51,558 nucleotides of DNA from Carnimonas nigrificans ATCC BAA-78 (GTDB lineage Bacteria > Pseudomonadota > Gammaproteobacteria > Pseudomonadales > Halomonadaceae): NCBI RefSeq assembly GCF_000526695.1, contig NZ_JAGO01000003.1:1-51558 (forward strand), in the 5' to 3' direction. The position numbers and the translations under genes are program-made. Shown here one piece after another: positions 18,108 through 28,974 of this stretch. The notes beneath the pieces were generated by a model, which ran no database searches, was not told the DNA's origin, and worked only from the letters and a program-made list of their open reading frames with translations. Position 1 is the first letter of the stretch, and every line of letters starts with the position of its first letter.

Positions 18108-18133
18108 AAAAAGGCAGCCACGAGGGCTGCCTT
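18105..18133 (-). terminator. Terminator between rpsO and pnp
   Basis: AAGGCAGCC and GGCTGCCTT pair with an ACGAG loop, and the minus strand continues TTTTTT. It follows rpsO and probably sets a lower level of read-through into pnp, as in E. coli. Confidence 0.88.
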
Positions 18134-18153
18134 GCGATCCGTTTGGCGCGTGA

Positions 18154-18423
18154 TTAGCGACGCAGGCCAAGACGTTTGATCAGGTTCTGATAGCGCTCGA
18201 AGTTTTTACCCTTGAGGTAGTCGAGCAGCTTACGGCGCTGGCTAACCATGCGAATCAGACCACGGCGGGAATGGAAATCCTGCTTGTGATCCTTGAAGTG
18301 TTCCTGCAGGCCGTCGATGTTGGCAGACAGCAGGGCAACCTGAACTTCGGGGGAGCCAGTGTCATTTTCGCCAGTACCGAATTCCTTGACGATTTCAGCT
18401 TTACGCTCGGCAGTAAGTGCCAT
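18154..18423 (-). CDS. rpsO: 30S ribosomal protein S15
   Basis: The 89-residue primary 16S-binding protein of the small subunit. The sequence [16 protein letters not shown], the 16S-binding [20 protein letters not shown] and the end RLGLRR are standard. ATG at 18423 follows GGAGA; the longer in-frame reading upstream is not family sequence. It lies between truB and pnp in the conserved operon. Confidence 0.98.
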   Translation of the reverse strand: MALTAERKAEIVKEFGTGENDTGSPEVQVALLSANIDGLQEHFKDHKQDFHSRRGLIRMVSQRRKLLDYLKGKNFERYQNLIKRLGLRR

Positions 18424-18528
18424 GATGTTTCTCCAAATCAATATGCTTTGAAAAAAGCAGAGTGTCGAAGACCACGCATATTTGCAGTCTTCCGCGAAGG
18501 CAGCCCTCCTCCTGTATTGCTGCTGCAA

Positions 18529-19452
18529 TCAGGTAGCAGTACTGCGCATAAGACGGCGCGGGGCCAATAACCCCTGCGCTGTCACTGTGACGAGCCCTAA
18601 CAGACGCTCGTCGCAATAAATTCTTGCTGTGCTATCGACGGTCAGCGGTTCGCTGCCTTCAACAGCATCAATCTGTTGCCCAAGATTGAGCCGTGCCGCT
18701 CGCTCGGCATCAATATCAAGGCGGGGCAGATGGTCGATCAGGCAATCCAGAGGCAGTAGCCACGCATCACGAGTATCGCCAGCCGCTTCGATAGCCTCTA
18801 TAGATAACAGCGCTGAAGCATCGAAACGCCCGGTCTTGATGCGCCGTAGCGCAGTCAAATGGGCACCACACCCCAGCTTTTCGCCGATATCCATGGCCAG
18901 TGTTCGAATATAAGTGCCTTTACTACAGGTCACCTCAACATCAAACCAGCCTGACTCAAGATCAAACTCACGAAGCGCAATATCATACAGGGTAACCTGC
19001 CTTGGCGCACGCTTAATCTCTTTGCCTTCGCGCGCCAGTTCATAGAGCGGACGCCCCTGATGCTTGAGCGCGGAAAACATCGGCGGCACCTGTTCTATCT
19101 CACCCTTGAACGCTTCAAGCGTGCTGCGCAGCAGCGATTCGCTTAGCGCCGGAAGGGAGTGCTCGGCCACCACCTTGCCCTCCGCGTCACCGCTGTCGGT
19201 GCTCACGCCAAGCTGAACTCTCGCGATATAGCCTTTATCGGCTTCCAGCGCGAAGGAGGAAAACTTGGTAGCCTCGCCCAGACACACCGGCAGCAGGCCG
19301 GTAGCCATCGGGTCAAGCGTACCGGTATGCCCCGCCTTGGCTGCCTGATAAAGCCAGCGTACCCGCCCAAGCGCCTGATTGGAGCTAAGCCCCTTGGGTT
19401 TGTCGAGCAGCAGTACGCCGTCGATATCACGTCCGCGACGACGACGTGCCAT
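18529..19452 (-). CDS. truB: tRNA pseudouridine(55) synthase
   Basis: Makes pseudouridine 55 in the T-loop of tRNAs. The 307-residue protein has GVLLLDKPKGLSSN and the catalytic Asp47 in GHTGTLDPMATG, then FSALKHQGRPLYELAR and CSKGTYIRTLA. The ATG at 19452 overlaps the rbfA stop by one nucleotide (TAATG), indicating coupling. Confidence 0.97.
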   Translation of the reverse strand: MARRRRGRDIDGVLLLDKPKGLSSNQALGRVRWLYQAAKAGHTGTLDPMATGLLPVCLGEATKFSSFALEADKGYIARVQLGVSTDSGDAEGKVVAEHSLPALSESLLRSTLEAFKGEIEQVPPMFSALKHQGRPLYELAREGKEIKRAPRQVTLYDIALREFDLESGWFDVEVTCSKGTYIRTLAMDIGEKLGCGAHLTALRRIKTGRFDASALLSIEAIEAAGDTRDAWLLPLDCLIDHLPRLDIDAERAARLNLGQQIDAVEGSEPLTVDSTARIYCDERLLGLVTVTAQGLLAPRRLMRSTAT

Positions 19453-19871
19453 TACGACTGCTCCGTTGAATCACTCTGACTGGAGCCATCCTGGTCACTG
19501 TCACTCTGGCGCGACTGATCACTTTTAACGGCACGCTCAATGAGCTGCGACAGTTCGTTGCCTCGCGCAACGCTCTCATCGTAATGAAAGCGCAGTTCAG
19601 GCATATGACGCAGCTTCATGCGGCGGGCGACCTGGGTGCGCAGGAAGCCGGCAGCGTGTTTGAGAATCTTCTGATTCTCGCGCACACGTTCAGGATCATT
19701 CTCACCCAGTAGCGTGAAGTACACATCGGCATAGCCAAGATCGCGACTCACCTTGGCGTCACTGATCGTGACCATGCCAAGACGCGGGTCCTTGACTTCG
19801 CTCTGTACCAACAGCGCCAGTTCTTGCTTGAGCTGCTCGGCAACTCGGTCGGTTCGGCTGAATTCTCTCAT
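19452..19871 (-). CDS. rbfA: 30S ribosome-binding factor A
   Basis: A single KH-domain factor that helps mature the 16S 5' end and supports growth in the cold. The 139-residue protein has SRTDRVAEQLKQELA, VKDPRLGMVTISD and MPELRFHYDES. The tail (about 120-139) is rich in Ser, Gln and Asp. It lies between infB and truB in the same operon. Confidence 0.97.
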   Translation of the reverse strand: MREFSRTDRVAEQLKQELALLVQSEVKDPRLGMVTISDAKVSRDLGYADVYFTLLGENDPERVRENQKILKHAAGFLRTQVARRMKLRHMPELRFHYDESVARGNELSQLIERAVKSDQSRQSDSDQDGSSQSDSTEQS

Positions 19872-19954
19872 CCAGACTCCTTCGCTCCATAAGACAGAAA
19901 CACGCGAGCGGGCAGCACCTATACGCGTGCTACCCGCTCGATATGCTCGCCTCT

Positions 19955-22441
19955 TTAGAGGGAGCGTTCTACTTTCACCTGATCGAAGACCTCAATCTTG
20001 TCGCCGACCTGGACATCGTTGTAGTTACGAACACCGATACCGCACTCCATGCCGTTACGGACTTCGTTGACATCATCCTTGTAGCGGCGCAGTGATTCGA
20101 GCTCGCCTTCATAGATGACCACGTTGTCGCGCAGGACACGGATTTTCTTGCTGCGGTACACAGTACCCTCGACCACCATACAGCCGGCAATGGCACCGAT
20201 TTTGGGAGCGCGGAATACGTCGCGCACTTCGGCGACACCCACGATCTCTTCTTTCCATTCGGGCGCCAGCATGCCGCTCATCGCCTGCTTGACCTCGTCG
20301 ATCAGCTGGTAGATGACGCTGTAGTAGCGCAGGTCGAGCCCTTCGCGGTCGATAATCTCACGCGCGCTGGCATCGGCACGAACGTTAAAGCCCACGATAA
20401 TGGCATCAGACGCCACCGCAAGGTTGGCATCAGTACCGGTAATACCGCCGACACCGGAAGAGACAACCGCTACCTTCACTTCACTGGTAGAAAGCTCTTC
20501 AAGCGCCTGACGAATGGCTTCAAGTGAACCCTGTACGTCAGCCTTGAGCACGATGTTGACCTGTGCAACATCTTCCTGCTCCATGCGCGAGAACATGTTC
20601 TCAAGCTTGGCTTTCTGCTGACGCGCCAGGCGCACTTCGCGGTATTTGCCGTGACGGAAGTTGGCGACTTCACGCGCTTTTTTCTCGTCATCAACAACGT
20701 TGAACTCTTCACCAGCGTCTGGCGTGCCGTCAAGACCAAGCACTTCGACCGGCATGGACGGGCCAGCAGAATCGACCTGTTGGCCAAGTTCGTTCACCAG
20801 CGCACGGACACGTCCATAGCGCAAGCCTGCCAGCACGATATCGCCTTTACGCAGCGTACCGTTTTGTACCAGCACGGTAGCGACCGGGCCGCGACCACGG
20901 TCAAGGCGAGACTCGATTACCACGCCCTTGCCTGGTGCTTCGGGCACTGCCTTCAGTTCCAGTACTTCGGAGACCAGCAGTACCGCTTCGAGCAGTTCAT
21001 CAATGCCCTGCCCGGTTTTGGCAGATACTTCGACAAACTGGGTATCACCGCCCCAGTCCTCGGAAATAACACCGTGCTGGGAAAGCTCGTTACGCACGCG
21101 ATCAATGTCGGCGCCGGCCTTATCAATCTTGTTGACGGCTACAACCAGCGGCACTTCTGCTGCACGCGCATGCTCAATCGCTTCGATGGTTTGCGGCATG
21201 ACACCGTCATCCGCCGAAACGACCAGGATGACTACGTCAGTAGCCTGCGCACCGCGTGCACGCATCGCAGTGAAGGCAGCGTGTCCAGGCGTATCAAGAA
21301 AGGTCAGCTCGCCGTTGTTCTGCTTCACATGGTAAGCGCCGATGTGCTGGGTAATGCCCCCGGCCTCACCTGTGGCGACCTTGGCACGACGAATGTAGTC
21401 GAGCAGAGAGGTTTTACCATGGTCAACGTGGCCCATTACCGTGATAACCGGTGCACGAGTGACCTGCTCGCCGTCGTAGGAGATGCCTTCCAGCACCTCG
21501 GTTTCGAGGGCGTTATCCTTGATCAGCTTGGGCGTGTGGCCCATTTCCTCAACCACGATGGACGCAGTGTCCTGGTCGATGGTTTGGTTAATGGTGACCG
21601 CTGCGCCCATGGTGAACATGGTTTTGATCACTTCCGCTGCCTTGACAGACATACGGTCGGCCAGATCAGCAACGCTGATTGATTCGGGAATATTGACTTC
21701 GCGCACGATCGCTTGCGTAGGACGCTGGAAGCCATGCTGGTTATTCTGATCACCACCACGACGGCTGCCGCGACGCTCGGCACGCTTGGCCTTTTTACCC
21801 GGTCCGCTACGACGCTCATTACGCTCGTTGCGATCATCATCATCGCGACGCGGCCCGCCCTTGCGACCTGTTTTCTTGCCAGCATTATCGCCGCGACCAC
21901 GGCGAGTGTCGTTGCGTGGCTCTTTCAACGGAGCATTGGCATTGACATCTTCCGCTGGCGCAGACTCATTGGCTTTGGCTTTATTGCCACCTTCTTCTGC
22001 GACTACCGCTGCAACGGCCGCCTGCTCAGGCGAAGTCGGCGCTGACGCCTCTTCCTTGGCAGCAGGCGCTTGCGCGGGCGCTTCCGGCGCAGCAGTGTCA
22101 GCAGCCTGGGCAGGCGCCTTTTCTACTGTCTCTTCGGGTTCAGGCTCGGACTCAGGACGCACATAGGTGCGCTTCTTGCGTACCTGCACCTCGATCGTCT
22201 TGTTGCGCTCGCCGGTACGAATACGACTTTTGGTTTTACGCGTCAGCGTAATGCGGTTACGGCCGGGGCCAGTACCGCCATGCTGAGCGGTGAGGTAATC
22301 GAGCAGCTTGCGCTTGTCTTCCTCGGAAACCACATCACTTTCCGATTTATGAGAAAGACCTGCCTCACCCATTTGTTCGAGCAAACGATCGACGGTGCGA
22401 CCTACTTTGCCTGCGAAATCCTTAACTGTTGTTTCTGCCAT
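19955..22441 (-). CDS. infB: Translation initiation factor IF-2
   Basis: GTPase that delivers fMet-tRNA to the 30S subunit. The 828-residue protein has an N-terminal IF2 domain (about 1-50), a long Ala/Glu/Lys/Arg-rich linker (about 85-260), then the G domain with [19 protein letters not shown] and NKIDK, and beta-barrel domains to the C-terminus. ATG at 22441 is chosen because of the perfect AGGAGG. Its partner initiator tRNA is encoded in the same operon (24838-24914). Confidence 0.97.
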   Translation of the reverse strand: MAETTVKDFAGKVGRTVDRLLEQMGEAGLSHKSESDVVSEEDKRKLLDYLTAQHGGTGPGRNRITLTRKTKSRIRTGERNKTIEVQVRKKRTYVRPESEPEPEETVEKAPAQAADTAAPEAPAQAPAAKEEASAPTSPEQAAVAAVVAEEGGNKAKANESAPAEDVNANAPLKEPRNDTRRGRGDNAGKKTGRKGGPRRDDDDRNERNERRSGPGKKAKRAERRGSRRGGDQNNQHGFQRPTQAIVREVNIPESISVADLADRMSVKAAEVIKTMFTMGAAVTINQTIDQDTASIVVEEMGHTPKLIKDNALETEVLEGISYDGEQVTRAPVITVMGHVDHGKTSLLDYIRRAKVATGEAGGITQHIGAYHVKQNNGELTFLDTPGHAAFTAMRARGAQATDVVILVVSADDGVMPQTIEAIEHARAAEVPLVVAVNKIDKAGADIDRVRNELSQHGVISEDWGGDTQFVEVSAKTGQGIDELLEAVLLVSEVLELKAVPEAPGKGVVIESRLDRGRGPVATVLVQNGTLRKGDIVLAGLRYGRVRALVNELGQQVDSAGPSMPVEVLGLDGTPDAGEEFNVVDDEKKAREVANFRHGKYREVRLARQQKAKLENMFSRMEQEDVAQVNIVLKADVQGSLEAIRQALEELSTSEVKVAVVSSGVGGITGTDANLAVASDAIIVGFNVRADASAREIIDREGLDLRYYSVIYQLIDEVKQAMSGMLAPEWKEEIVGVAEVRDVFRAPKIGAIAGCMVVEGTVYRSKKIRVLRDNVVIYEGELESLRRYKDDVNEVRNGMECGIGVRNYNDVQVGDKIEVFDQVKVERSL

Positions 22442-22523
22442 AAGACCCTCCTGAACCCGTTTCCTTGCTTGCAACAGCGGCTGTGCCACTGGCTTTCAAG
22501 GCCGTTAACGCTTGCCCGCGTTA

Positions 22524-24020
22524 TTAGGCCTCGCCCTCGAACCAAGGGGCACGGGCGGTCATAATCAGTGCTGCGGCGCGTTCTTCGTCCACGCCATCAA
22601 TATCCTTGAGATCCTCAACCGACTGTTCGGCCAGATCTTCCATGGTGCGAATACCACGGCCCGCAAGAGCGACTGCTGTTTCACGATCCATACCTTCCAT
22701 CGCGAGCAAGTCTTCTGCCGGGCCTTCGCCGTTAGCCAGCGTTTCTTCGCTCGCAATGGCCAAATTAAGCAATTCATCCTTGGCACGCGCGCGCAGCTCT
22801 TCTACCAGATCTTCGTCGAGCTCCTCGATTTCCAGCATTTCATCGAGCGGCACGTAGGCAATTTCTTCAAGCGAAGTAAAGCCTTCGTCCACCAGCAACC
22901 GTGAGAGTTCTTCATCAATCTCGAGATGGTTGATGAAATACTCGATAAAGCTATCGACTTCCTGATCGCGTTTGCCCTGAGCTTCTTCTTCGGTCATGAC
23001 ATTCAGCGACCAGCCGGTCAGCTCTGATGCCAGGCGAACGTTTTGTCCGGCACGACCGATGGCCTGCGCGAGGTTATCTTCACCTACCGCGACATCCATG
23101 GTGTGGGTTTCTTCATCCACCATGATCGACGCCACTTCCGCAGGTGCCATCGCGTTGATCACGAGCTGCGCGGGGTTATCATCCCACAGGATAATATCGA
23201 CACGTTCGTTGCCAAGCTCGTTGGAGACTGCCTGAACACGCGAACCACGCATACCGACACAAGCCCCTACAGGATCAATGCGGCGGTCGTTGGTTTTGAC
23301 GGCAATCTTGGCACGCGAACCGGGATCACGAGACGCACCCTTGAGTTCGATCAGCTGCTCGGCAATTTCCGGTACTTCAATACGGAACAGCTCGATCAGG
23401 AAAGCGGGCTTGGTACGCGACAGAATCAGCTGAGAGCCACGCGCCTCTGCATCCACCTTCCACAGCAGTGCGCGCACACGTTCGTTAAGACGATAGCGTT
23501 CACCAGGGATCATTTCGCTGCGTGGCAAAAAGCCTTCAGCATTATCACCCAAATCAATGATAAGGCCATCGCGTGTGGTTTTCTTGACGCCACCCGCTAC
23601 GATCTCGCCTTCACGCTCGCTGTACTGGCGCACGATCTCGGCGCGCTCGGCTTCTCGTACCTTCTGGACGATAACCTGCTTGGCAGTCTGGGCGGCGATA
23701 CGACCAAAGCTAACGGATTCGATCTGTTCTTCTACAACATGATCAAGCCCGATGGGCGGTTCACGTTCTTCACCTGCCGAGACCGGAATCTGACGCGCAG
23801 AGGTGGTGTAATCTTCGTCTGGCACCACCGTCCAACGGCGAAACGTTTCGTAGTCTCCCGATGTGCGGTCGATGGTGACACGAATGTCGACGTCTTGCCC
23901 TTCGAAGCGTTTGCGCGTTGCGCTGGCCAATGCTGACTCAACCGCTTCGAAAATGACATTACGAGGAACACCCTTTTCATTGGAAATTGCGTCAACGACC
24001 AGCAAAATCTCTTTGCTCAT
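22524..24020 (-). CDS. nusA: Transcription termination/antitermination protein NusA
   Basis: Binds RNA polymerase and nascent RNA, modulating pausing, termination and rRNA antitermination. The 498-residue protein has an N-terminal polymerase-binding domain (1-125), an S1 domain, two KH domains ([15 protein letters not shown] and [13 protein letters not shown]) and two acidic C-terminal repeats (about 365-498). The full C-terminus matches the gammaproteobacterial form. It follows rimP and precedes infB. Confidence 0.97.
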   Translation of the reverse strand: MSKEILLVVDAISNEKGVPRNVIFEAVESALASATRKRFEGQDVDIRVTIDRTSGDYETFRRWTVVPDEDYTTSARQIPVSAGEEREPPIGLDHVVEEQIESVSFGRIAAQTAKQVIVQKVREAERAEIVRQYSEREGEIVAGGVKKTTRDGLIIDLGDNAEGFLPRSEMIPGERYRLNERVRALLWKVDAEARGSQLILSRTKPAFLIELFRIEVPEIAEQLIELKGASRDPGSRAKIAVKTNDRRIDPVGACVGMRGSRVQAVSNELGNERVDIILWDDNPAQLVINAMAPAEVASIMVDEETHTMDVAVGEDNLAQAIGRAGQNVRLASELTGWSLNVMTEEEAQGKRDQEVDSFIEYFINHLEIDEELSRLLVDEGFTSLEEIAYVPLDEMLEIEELDEDLVEELRARAKDELLNLAIASEETLANGEGPAEDLLAMEGMDRETAVALAGRGIRTMEDLAEQSVEDLKDIDGVDEERAAALIMTARAPWFEGEA

Positions 24021-24106
24021 GTCTTTGCCTCGCCAGATAAATCGTTTAGTCCTGCAAACAACATTGCTATTTGCACTAGTTGGCTGCCGTTCGCCTGGAT
24101 CACTGC

Positions 24107-24592
24107 TTAGTGCGTGCCGCCTTTGCCATCATTCTTTTCAAACTGCGGCACTACGTTAGCGCGATCAATCGTCTCGATGGGGAAGCCAAACTCCTCCTGG
24201 TCGACGCGTATAATGACGTCTTCCTCTTCGATACCCATCAAAAGGCCGCGGAACTTGCGCCGGTCTTCGAAGGCTTCGCGCAGTCGTACCTGCACGTAAT
24301 GGCCTGCATATTTCTCGAACTGCGCCAATGTATAGAGCGGACGATCCATACCAGGAGAAGATACTTCCAGGTTGTAATGCCCAGAGATGGGATCTTCTAC
24401 ATCAAGAAGCGCGCTTACCTGACGACTCACCTGAGCGCAGTCATCGACATTAACGCCGTTGTCGCTATCAATATAGATGATCAGCCGAGAGTGCTTGCCC
24501 TGCGCCTGGTAGTCGATACCCCACAGTTCGAAACCGAGTGAGGTGACCGTCGGTTCGATCAGCGCATGAATAGCCTGTTCTCTGGTTGCCAT
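24107..24592 (-). CDS. rimP: Ribosome maturation factor RimP
   Basis: Required for 30S assembly. The 161-residue protein shows the typical [42 protein letters not shown] and a C-terminal Sm-like half. ATG at 24592 is used, with GAGGA about 8 nt before it; the reading frame that extends to 24922 runs over the initiator tRNA and is not family sequence. First protein gene of the metY operon. Confidence 0.97.
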   Translation of the reverse strand: MATREQAIHALIEPTVTSLGFELWGIDYQAQGKHSRLIIYIDSDNGVNVDDCAQVSRQVSALLDVEDPISGHYNLEVSSPGMDRPLYTLAQFEKYAGHYVQVRLREAFEDRRKFRGLLMGIEEEDVIIRVDQEEFGFPIETIDRANVVPQFEKNDGKGGTH

Positions 24593-24797
24593 AGAGCAGA
24601 TCCTCAACACTGGAAATAGGGGGCATGGATAAAGGCCCTGCAAAAGACAGTTACGCACGCCGGGGCCGCGCGGAGATCGCTGGCACCCTGACGTTATGCA
24701 GGAAAGGAAGCCGACTGACAGCGTTATAGAGCAACGCTGCCACCGCGCAGAGACACCGGCGGAAAACTGGGTTCGGTGCAGAACCGCCCGCCAACAA

Positions 24798-24825
24798 AAA
24801 GCCCCTTCGAACAAGAAGGGGCTTT
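24798..24825 (-). terminator. Terminator after tRNA-fMet, inside the rimP operon leader
   Basis: AAAGCCCCTTC and GAAGGGGCTTT make an 11-bp stem followed on the minus strand by TTTTTG. It lies 13 nt past the tRNA 3' end and about 205 nt before rimP. It probably limits read-through so that tRNA exceeds mRNA; rimP may also have its own promoter in 24600-24790, which I could not pick out. Confidence 0.85.
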
Positions 24826-24837
24826 CCGAAAAAAACT

Positions 24838-24914
<77 letters not shown>

Positions 24915-24925
24915 ACAACCATCGA

Positions 24926-24953
24926 ATTTTAGTGAAGAACACAAGGTAGTCGA
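24926..24953 (-). promoter_or_regulatory. Sigma-70 promoter of the metY-rimP-nusA-infB operon
   Basis: TCGACT, a 16-bp spacer and TAAAAT lie just upstream of the tRNA on the minus strand, placing the start about 5 nt before the tRNA 5' end. Short spacing to a tRNA is typical. Confidence 0.55.
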
Positions 24954-25007
24954 AGAAACCTTTTTACTCCGCGATCAACGTTCACCTGAAAATGAATGTT
25001 ATCGCTT

Positions 25008-25094
25008 TGGTGCCGAAGGCGGGACTTGAACCCGCACGCCCGTTAGAGCACTACCCCCTCAAGATAGCGTGTCTACCAATTCCACCACTTCGGC
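25008..25094 (-). tRNA. leuU: tRNA-Leu (GAG)
   Basis: An 87-nt tRNA with a long variable arm, anticodon GAG, acceptor GCCGAAG/CTTCGGC and encoded CCA. It sits between secG and the metY operon, the same place as leuU in E. coli. Confidence 0.97.
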
Positions 25095-25108
25095 TTTGGA
25101 GATGCGGC

Positions 25109-25137
25109 ACTATACAAGGATCTTTGTTCGATAACAA
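25109..25137 (-). promoter_or_regulatory. Sigma-70 promoter of tRNA-Leu
   Basis: TTGTTA, a 17-bp spacer and TATAGT on the minus strand, with the start near 25102, a few bases before the tRNA. This suggests the tRNA is transcribed independently of secG. Confidence 0.65.
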
Positions 25138-25299
25138 GCGATTTAAAAAATACACTTGGAAATCAATTAACTTCTACCGGATACTCATGACCGTTATAGC
25201 GGCCCGATACATTACCGAAGAAGAAAACAGGACCCGACCTGCAAAGTGCTGGCGCATATTATCCACCCCGCGCCAAGGGCCGTCAAGAGAGCGTGTGCT

Positions 25300-25761
25300 C
25301 TATTGATCGTTACTGCCATTCTCACTGTCCGAGCCGGCTGCATCATCTGCTGCGGGCTGCTCTGATGCTGGAGCCGTCAGCTCGTTGCCATCGCTGTTGT
25401 TACTCGCAGCATTATTGCCCTGAGCAGGTGCTGCACTGTTATCAGCGTCGTCGAGCGAAGGAGCAGTGCTGCGGTGCTGCTGCTCAATCATATTGGCATC
25501 AGGAATACCGCTGGCCGCTTGCTGACCACCTGAATGTTTGGCCAACCAGCCGAGCGTTAGTGCTGTAACAAAGAACAACGCCACCAGTACGCCGGTCAAC
25601 TTGGCAAGAAAGCTGCTGCTTCCGCGTGATCCGAAGACAGTTTGCGAAGCGCCACCACCAAATGCTGCTCCAGCTTCAGCACCCTTGCCTTGCTGAATCA
25701 ACACCACGGCTACCAGCGCTACCGCCAGCAGTGCGTGAACCAAAAGAATCAAAAGTTGCAT
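25300..25761 (-). CDS. secG: Preprotein translocase subunit SecG
   Basis: Small subunit of the SecYEG channel in the inner membrane. The 153-residue protein has two membrane helices (about 3-22 and 52-74) with the conserved loop LIQQGKGAEAGAAFGGGASQTVFGS between. It then carries an unusual Ser/Asn/Asp/Gln/Ala-rich acidic tail of about 75 residues; E. coli SecG is only about 110 long. ATG at 25761 is preferred over a GTG at 25782; it is 4 nt after the tpiA stop. Confidence 0.95.
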   Translation of the reverse strand: MQLLILLVHALLAVALVAVVLIQQGKGAEAGAAFGGGASQTVFGSRGSSSFLAKLTGVLVALFFVTALTLGWLAKHSGGQQAASGIPDANMIEQQHRSTAPSLDDADNSAAPAQGNNAASNNSDGNELTAPASEQPAADDAAGSDSENGSNDQ

Positions 25762-25765
25762 GTCA

Positions 25766-26515
25766 TCAACCTGCTGCTTCACAAATAGTTAGAAAATCAT
25801 TGATCTTGAGCGACGCACCACCAATCAGGCCGCCATCAATATCGGGTTGCGCCAGCAACTCTGCCGCGTTGCCCGCATTCATGCTACCGCCATACAGAAG
25901 GCGAAGTTGCTGCGCCAGGTCGGCATCGAACGAGCGCTGATAGTCACGAATAGAGGCCATGACCTCCTGCGCCTGCTCAGGTGTTGCGGTGCGCCCTGTG
26001 CCAATGGCCCATACCGGCTCATAGGCAATGACTACCTTTGAGCGTTGCTGGGCATCGAGCTGCGCCATTACATACCCCACCTGACGCAATACCACCTCGG
26101 TGGTTTTACCCGAATCACGTTCTTCAAGCGTTTCACCTACACACAGAATCGGCTTCAGGCCAGCACTGAGTGCAGCATGCACGCGCTGCAAGACATCTTC
26201 ATCCGACTCGTGATAAAGCGAACGGCGCTCGGAGTGTCCGGCGAGCACGACATCAACCCCCAGATCGGACAGCATGGCTCCGCTTACTTCGCCCGTGTGT
26301 GGCCCGGAGGCAAGCGGGTTCAGTGACTGAGCGCCGACCTCGACGCCATGCGGCCCCAGCTTATCCTTCATTTCTGCAAGATAAGGGTATGGGGGCAACA
26401 GGGCCACCTCAACGCTTGCGGGCAGGCTTGCACCTTCAAGCGCGCGCTGGAATTCGTCGATTAGTGCGGAAGAGCCATTCATCTTCCAATTGCCAGCAAT
26501 CAAGGGAGAACGCAT
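25766..26515 (-). CDS. tpiA: Triosephosphate isomerase
   Basis: Interconverts dihydroxyacetone phosphate and glyceraldehyde 3-phosphate. The 249-residue barrel has the substrate Lys in AGNWKMNG, the catalytic His in LAGHSERR, and catalytic Glu in AYEPVWAIGTG. It lies between glmM and secG, a typical pseudomonad order (glmM-tpiA-secG). Nothing unusual seen. Confidence 0.98.
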   Translation of the reverse strand: MRSPLIAGNWKMNGSSALIDEFQRALEGASLPASVEVALLPPYPYLAEMKDKLGPHGVEVGAQSLNPLASGPHTGEVSGAMLSDLGVDVVLAGHSERRSLYHESDEDVLQRVHAALSAGLKPILCVGETLEERDSGKTTEVVLRQVGYVMAQLDAQQRSKVVIAYEPVWAIGTGRTATPEQAQEVMASIRDYQRSFDADLAQQLRLLYGGSMNAGNAAELLAQPDIDGGLIGGASLKINDFLTICEAAG

Positions 26516-26596
26516 CGGGCTACCTCAGTCAATGGGTGGCAAATGGTACTGAAGCCGTCGATGCAATACAAATCCAACGGCCCCAGTACGTCACTG

Positions 26597-27979
26597 CTAC
26601 ATGTTATTACGGATACTGTGTGCTATGCGTTCCGCCAGTTCCTTTACGTCGAAACGCGAATGAGCTTCTACCATGATACGGATAAGCGGCTCAGTGCCAG
26701 AAGGACGCAACAGCACACGGCCATCGTCCCCCAGCTCCCGGGTAACCGCCTCGACCGCCTGCTTGACCTCATCGGCTTCAAGAATGGCAGCACGATCGGC
26801 ATTGTGATCCAGCCGCACATTGACCAGGGTTTGCGGCGCCTTGCCGAACCCGACCAATAGCTGCTCAAGGCTGCGCTGGAAACGCACCATGATAGAGAGC
26901 ACCTGGAGCGCAGCAATAATACCATCGCCTGAGGTATGTACATGCTTGCAGACGATATGCCCCGAAGGTTCACCGCCCAGATGCCAGTCGGCTGCTTCCA
27001 GAAACTCATTGACGCTACGGTCGCCCACGTAAGCGCGCTTGAATGGAATGCCTTCTTTCTCAAGTGCTTGCGCCAGCCCCAGATTGCTCATGACGGTACC
27101 GACGACGCCACCATCCAGATTACCGCGACGTTTGCGGTCACGGGCAATCAAAAACAGAATATCGTCGCCATCGACTTCACGGCCGTTGGCATCAATCAGA
27201 ATAACGCGATCACCGTCACCATCGAAGGCAACCCCCACATCCGCACGATTTTCGATCACTTTCGAGCGCAGCGCGATCGTATGGGTGGAGCCTACTTCAC
27301 GATTGATATTGAGACCGTCAGGCGCGACACCAATGCAGCTTACTTCTGCACCAAGTTCTCTAAAGACACTTGGCGCAATGTGGTACGTGGCTCCGTTCGC
27401 GCAATCAAGCACTACCTTCAGCCCTTCCAGAGAAGAGCGTTCCGGCATCGTCGATTTACAGAATTCGATATAGCGCCCTGCTGCATCATCAATACGTGTA
27501 GCGCGACCAAGCTCGGTAGAACCCACTGTTTCCAGCGGTTTTTCAAGCTCCTGCTCGATCTCGCCCTCAAGCTCATCGCTCAGTTTGGTGCCTGCCGCCG
27601 AAAAGAACTTGATGCCATTGTCAGGGTGCGGGTTGTGCGAGGCGCTGATCACTACGCCAGCATGTGCCCTAAAGGTCTGAATCATATAGGCGATGCCGGG
27701 GGTTGGCATCGGCCCCAGCAGTAATACATCGACACCAGCGGCAGAAAAGCCAGCCTCCAGCGCCGCTTCAAACATATAGCCCGAGATACGCGTATCCTTG
27801 CCGATGATAACGCGCGCCTTTTTATGCCGACGCGCCAGCACTCGCCCGCACGCCCAACCCAGCTTGAGTACGAAATCAGCGGTAATCGGGGCAATACCCA
27901 CTGTGCCACGAATACCATCGGTGCCGAAATAACGCCGCTCGTGGGGGGCTGCGCTAGAAGGGGAAGATACTGAACTCAT
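26597..27979 (-). CDS. glmM: Phosphoglucosamine mutase
   Basis: Makes glucosamine-1-phosphate for peptidoglycan and lipopolysaccharide precursors. The 460-residue protein has the phosphoserine loop ISASHNP (Ser114), the metal-binding DGDGDR (about 253-258) and the sugar loop GEPSGH. About 13 N-terminal residues precede the usual family start at [11 protein letters not shown], so a later start is possible. Its start overlaps the folP stop by 4 nt. Confidence 0.97.
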   Translation of the reverse strand: MSSVSSPSSAAPHERRYFGTDGIRGTVGIAPITADFVLKLGWACGRVLARRHKKARVIIGKDTRISGYMFEAALEAGFSAAGVDVLLLGPMPTPGIAYMIQTFRAHAGVVISASHNPHPDNGIKFFSAAGTKLSDELEGEIEQELEKPLETVGSTELGRATRIDDAAGRYIEFCKSTMPERSSLEGLKVVLDCANGATYHIAPSVFRELGAEVSCIGVAPDGLNINREVGSTHTIALRSKVIENRADVGVAFDGDGDRVILIDANGREVDGDDILFLIARDRKRRGNLDGGVVGTVMSNLGLAQALEKEGIPFKRAYVGDRSVNEFLEAADWHLGGEPSGHIVCKHVHTSGDGIIAALQVLSIMVRFQRSLEQLLVGFGKAPQTLVNVRLDHNADRAAILEADEVKQAVEAVTRELGDDGRVLLRPSGTEPLIRIMVEAHSRFDVKELAERIAHSIRNNM

Positions 27980-28881
27980 GCCTGACTATTCCTGTTTATA
28001 ACGGCCCAGGTCATATCCACCGCATCGCGGGTGGGGGCAACATCATGGGTACGGATAATGCGAGCGCCGCGCTCGACGGCCAGCGCGGTGAGCGCCAGCC
28101 CACCGGCAAGACGTCCGGCACCGTTTACGCCCAATGCACGGGGAGTGCCATCGGCCTTGGCGAGCACTGCGCCAATCATACTCTTGCGCGAGACACCGAC
28201 CAACAGCGGCAGGCCAATCTGCTGACACTCAGCCAGCCGCTCAGCCAGTTCAAGATTGTGCTCGACCGTTTTTCCAAAACCAAAACCGGCATCAACCAAT
28301 AGACGTTCGCGCTGAATGCCTGCATCAACGCAAGCGGCCACACGCTCTTCAAGCATGGTGATAACCGCCTGCGCAATCGGCTTATCGTAATGCGGCGCCT
28401 GCTGCATCACTTGTGGCTCGCCATTCATGTGCATAACGCACACCGCCATATCGGTTTCGCAGACGGCTTGCAGCGCCCCTGGGCGTACCAATGAGCGCAC
28501 ATCGTTGATGATTCCCGCGCCCAGCCTGCCCCCTTCACGCATGACCCTGGCAGAACTGGTATCGAGAGAGACCAGCGCCCCCAGTTCACTGACCAGCTTT
28601 TCCACTACCGGCGCGACTCTGTCCAGCTCTTCGCTCTCACTGACCTCACTTGCGCCGGGGCGGGTCGATTCACCGCCGACATCAATAATATCGGCACCTT
28701 CGGCAAGCATTTTTTCAGCCTGCTCAAGCGCAGTATCAAGAAAGGTATAGCGACCACCATCGGAGAAGGAGTCAGGCGTCACGTTGAGAATACCCATCAC
28801 CCGCGGCCGGGTAAGGTCGAGGGGGCGGCCGGCACAATCAATAATCGAGGGGGAGAAATAGCAACTCATGGGCGATGGCAT
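27976..28881 (-). CDS. folP: Dihydropteroate synthase
   Basis: Joins p-aminobenzoate to hydroxymethylpterin pyrophosphate, the product of FolK (11700-12212); it is the sulfonamide target. The 301-residue barrel has [25 protein letters not shown] and [10 protein letters not shown]. Start at 28881 has no clear ribosome site; ATG at 28869 is an alternative. It overlaps glmM at the other end and lies after ftsH. Confidence 0.96.
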   Translation of the reverse strand: MPSPMSCYFSPSIIDCAGRPLDLTRPRVMGILNVTPDSFSDGGRYTFLDTALEQAEKMLAEGADIIDVGGESTRPGASEVSESEELDRVAPVVEKLVSELGALVSLDTSSARVMREGGRLGAGIINDVRSLVRPGALQAVCETDMAVCVMHMNGEPQVMQQAPHYDKPIAQAVITMLEERVAACVDAGIQRERLLVDAGFGFGKTVEHNLELAERLAECQQIGLPLLVGVSRKSMIGAVLAKADGTPRALGVNGAGRLAGGLALTALAVERGARIIRTHDVAPTRDAVDMTWAVINRNSQA

Positions 28882-28914
28882 TCACACTGTAAAAAGAAGA
28901 ATCTGCGTCAGACA

Positions 28915-28948
28915 AGAAAAATCGCGACCGTTACTATAACGGTCGCGA
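28915..28948 (-). terminator. Terminator of ftsH
   Basis: TCGCGACCGTTA and TAACGGTCGCGA form a perfect 12-bp stem with a 3-nt loop, and the minus strand continues ATTTTTCTT. It lies between ftsH and folP, so folP needs read-through or its own promoter. Confidence 0.88.
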
Positions 28949-28974
28949 CGGATGTTGCGGGCGCTAAACGATCG

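Noticed and set aside
20651-21682. A 343-codon open frame antisense to infB
   Set aside because: Shadow frame; infB is clearly the coding strand.
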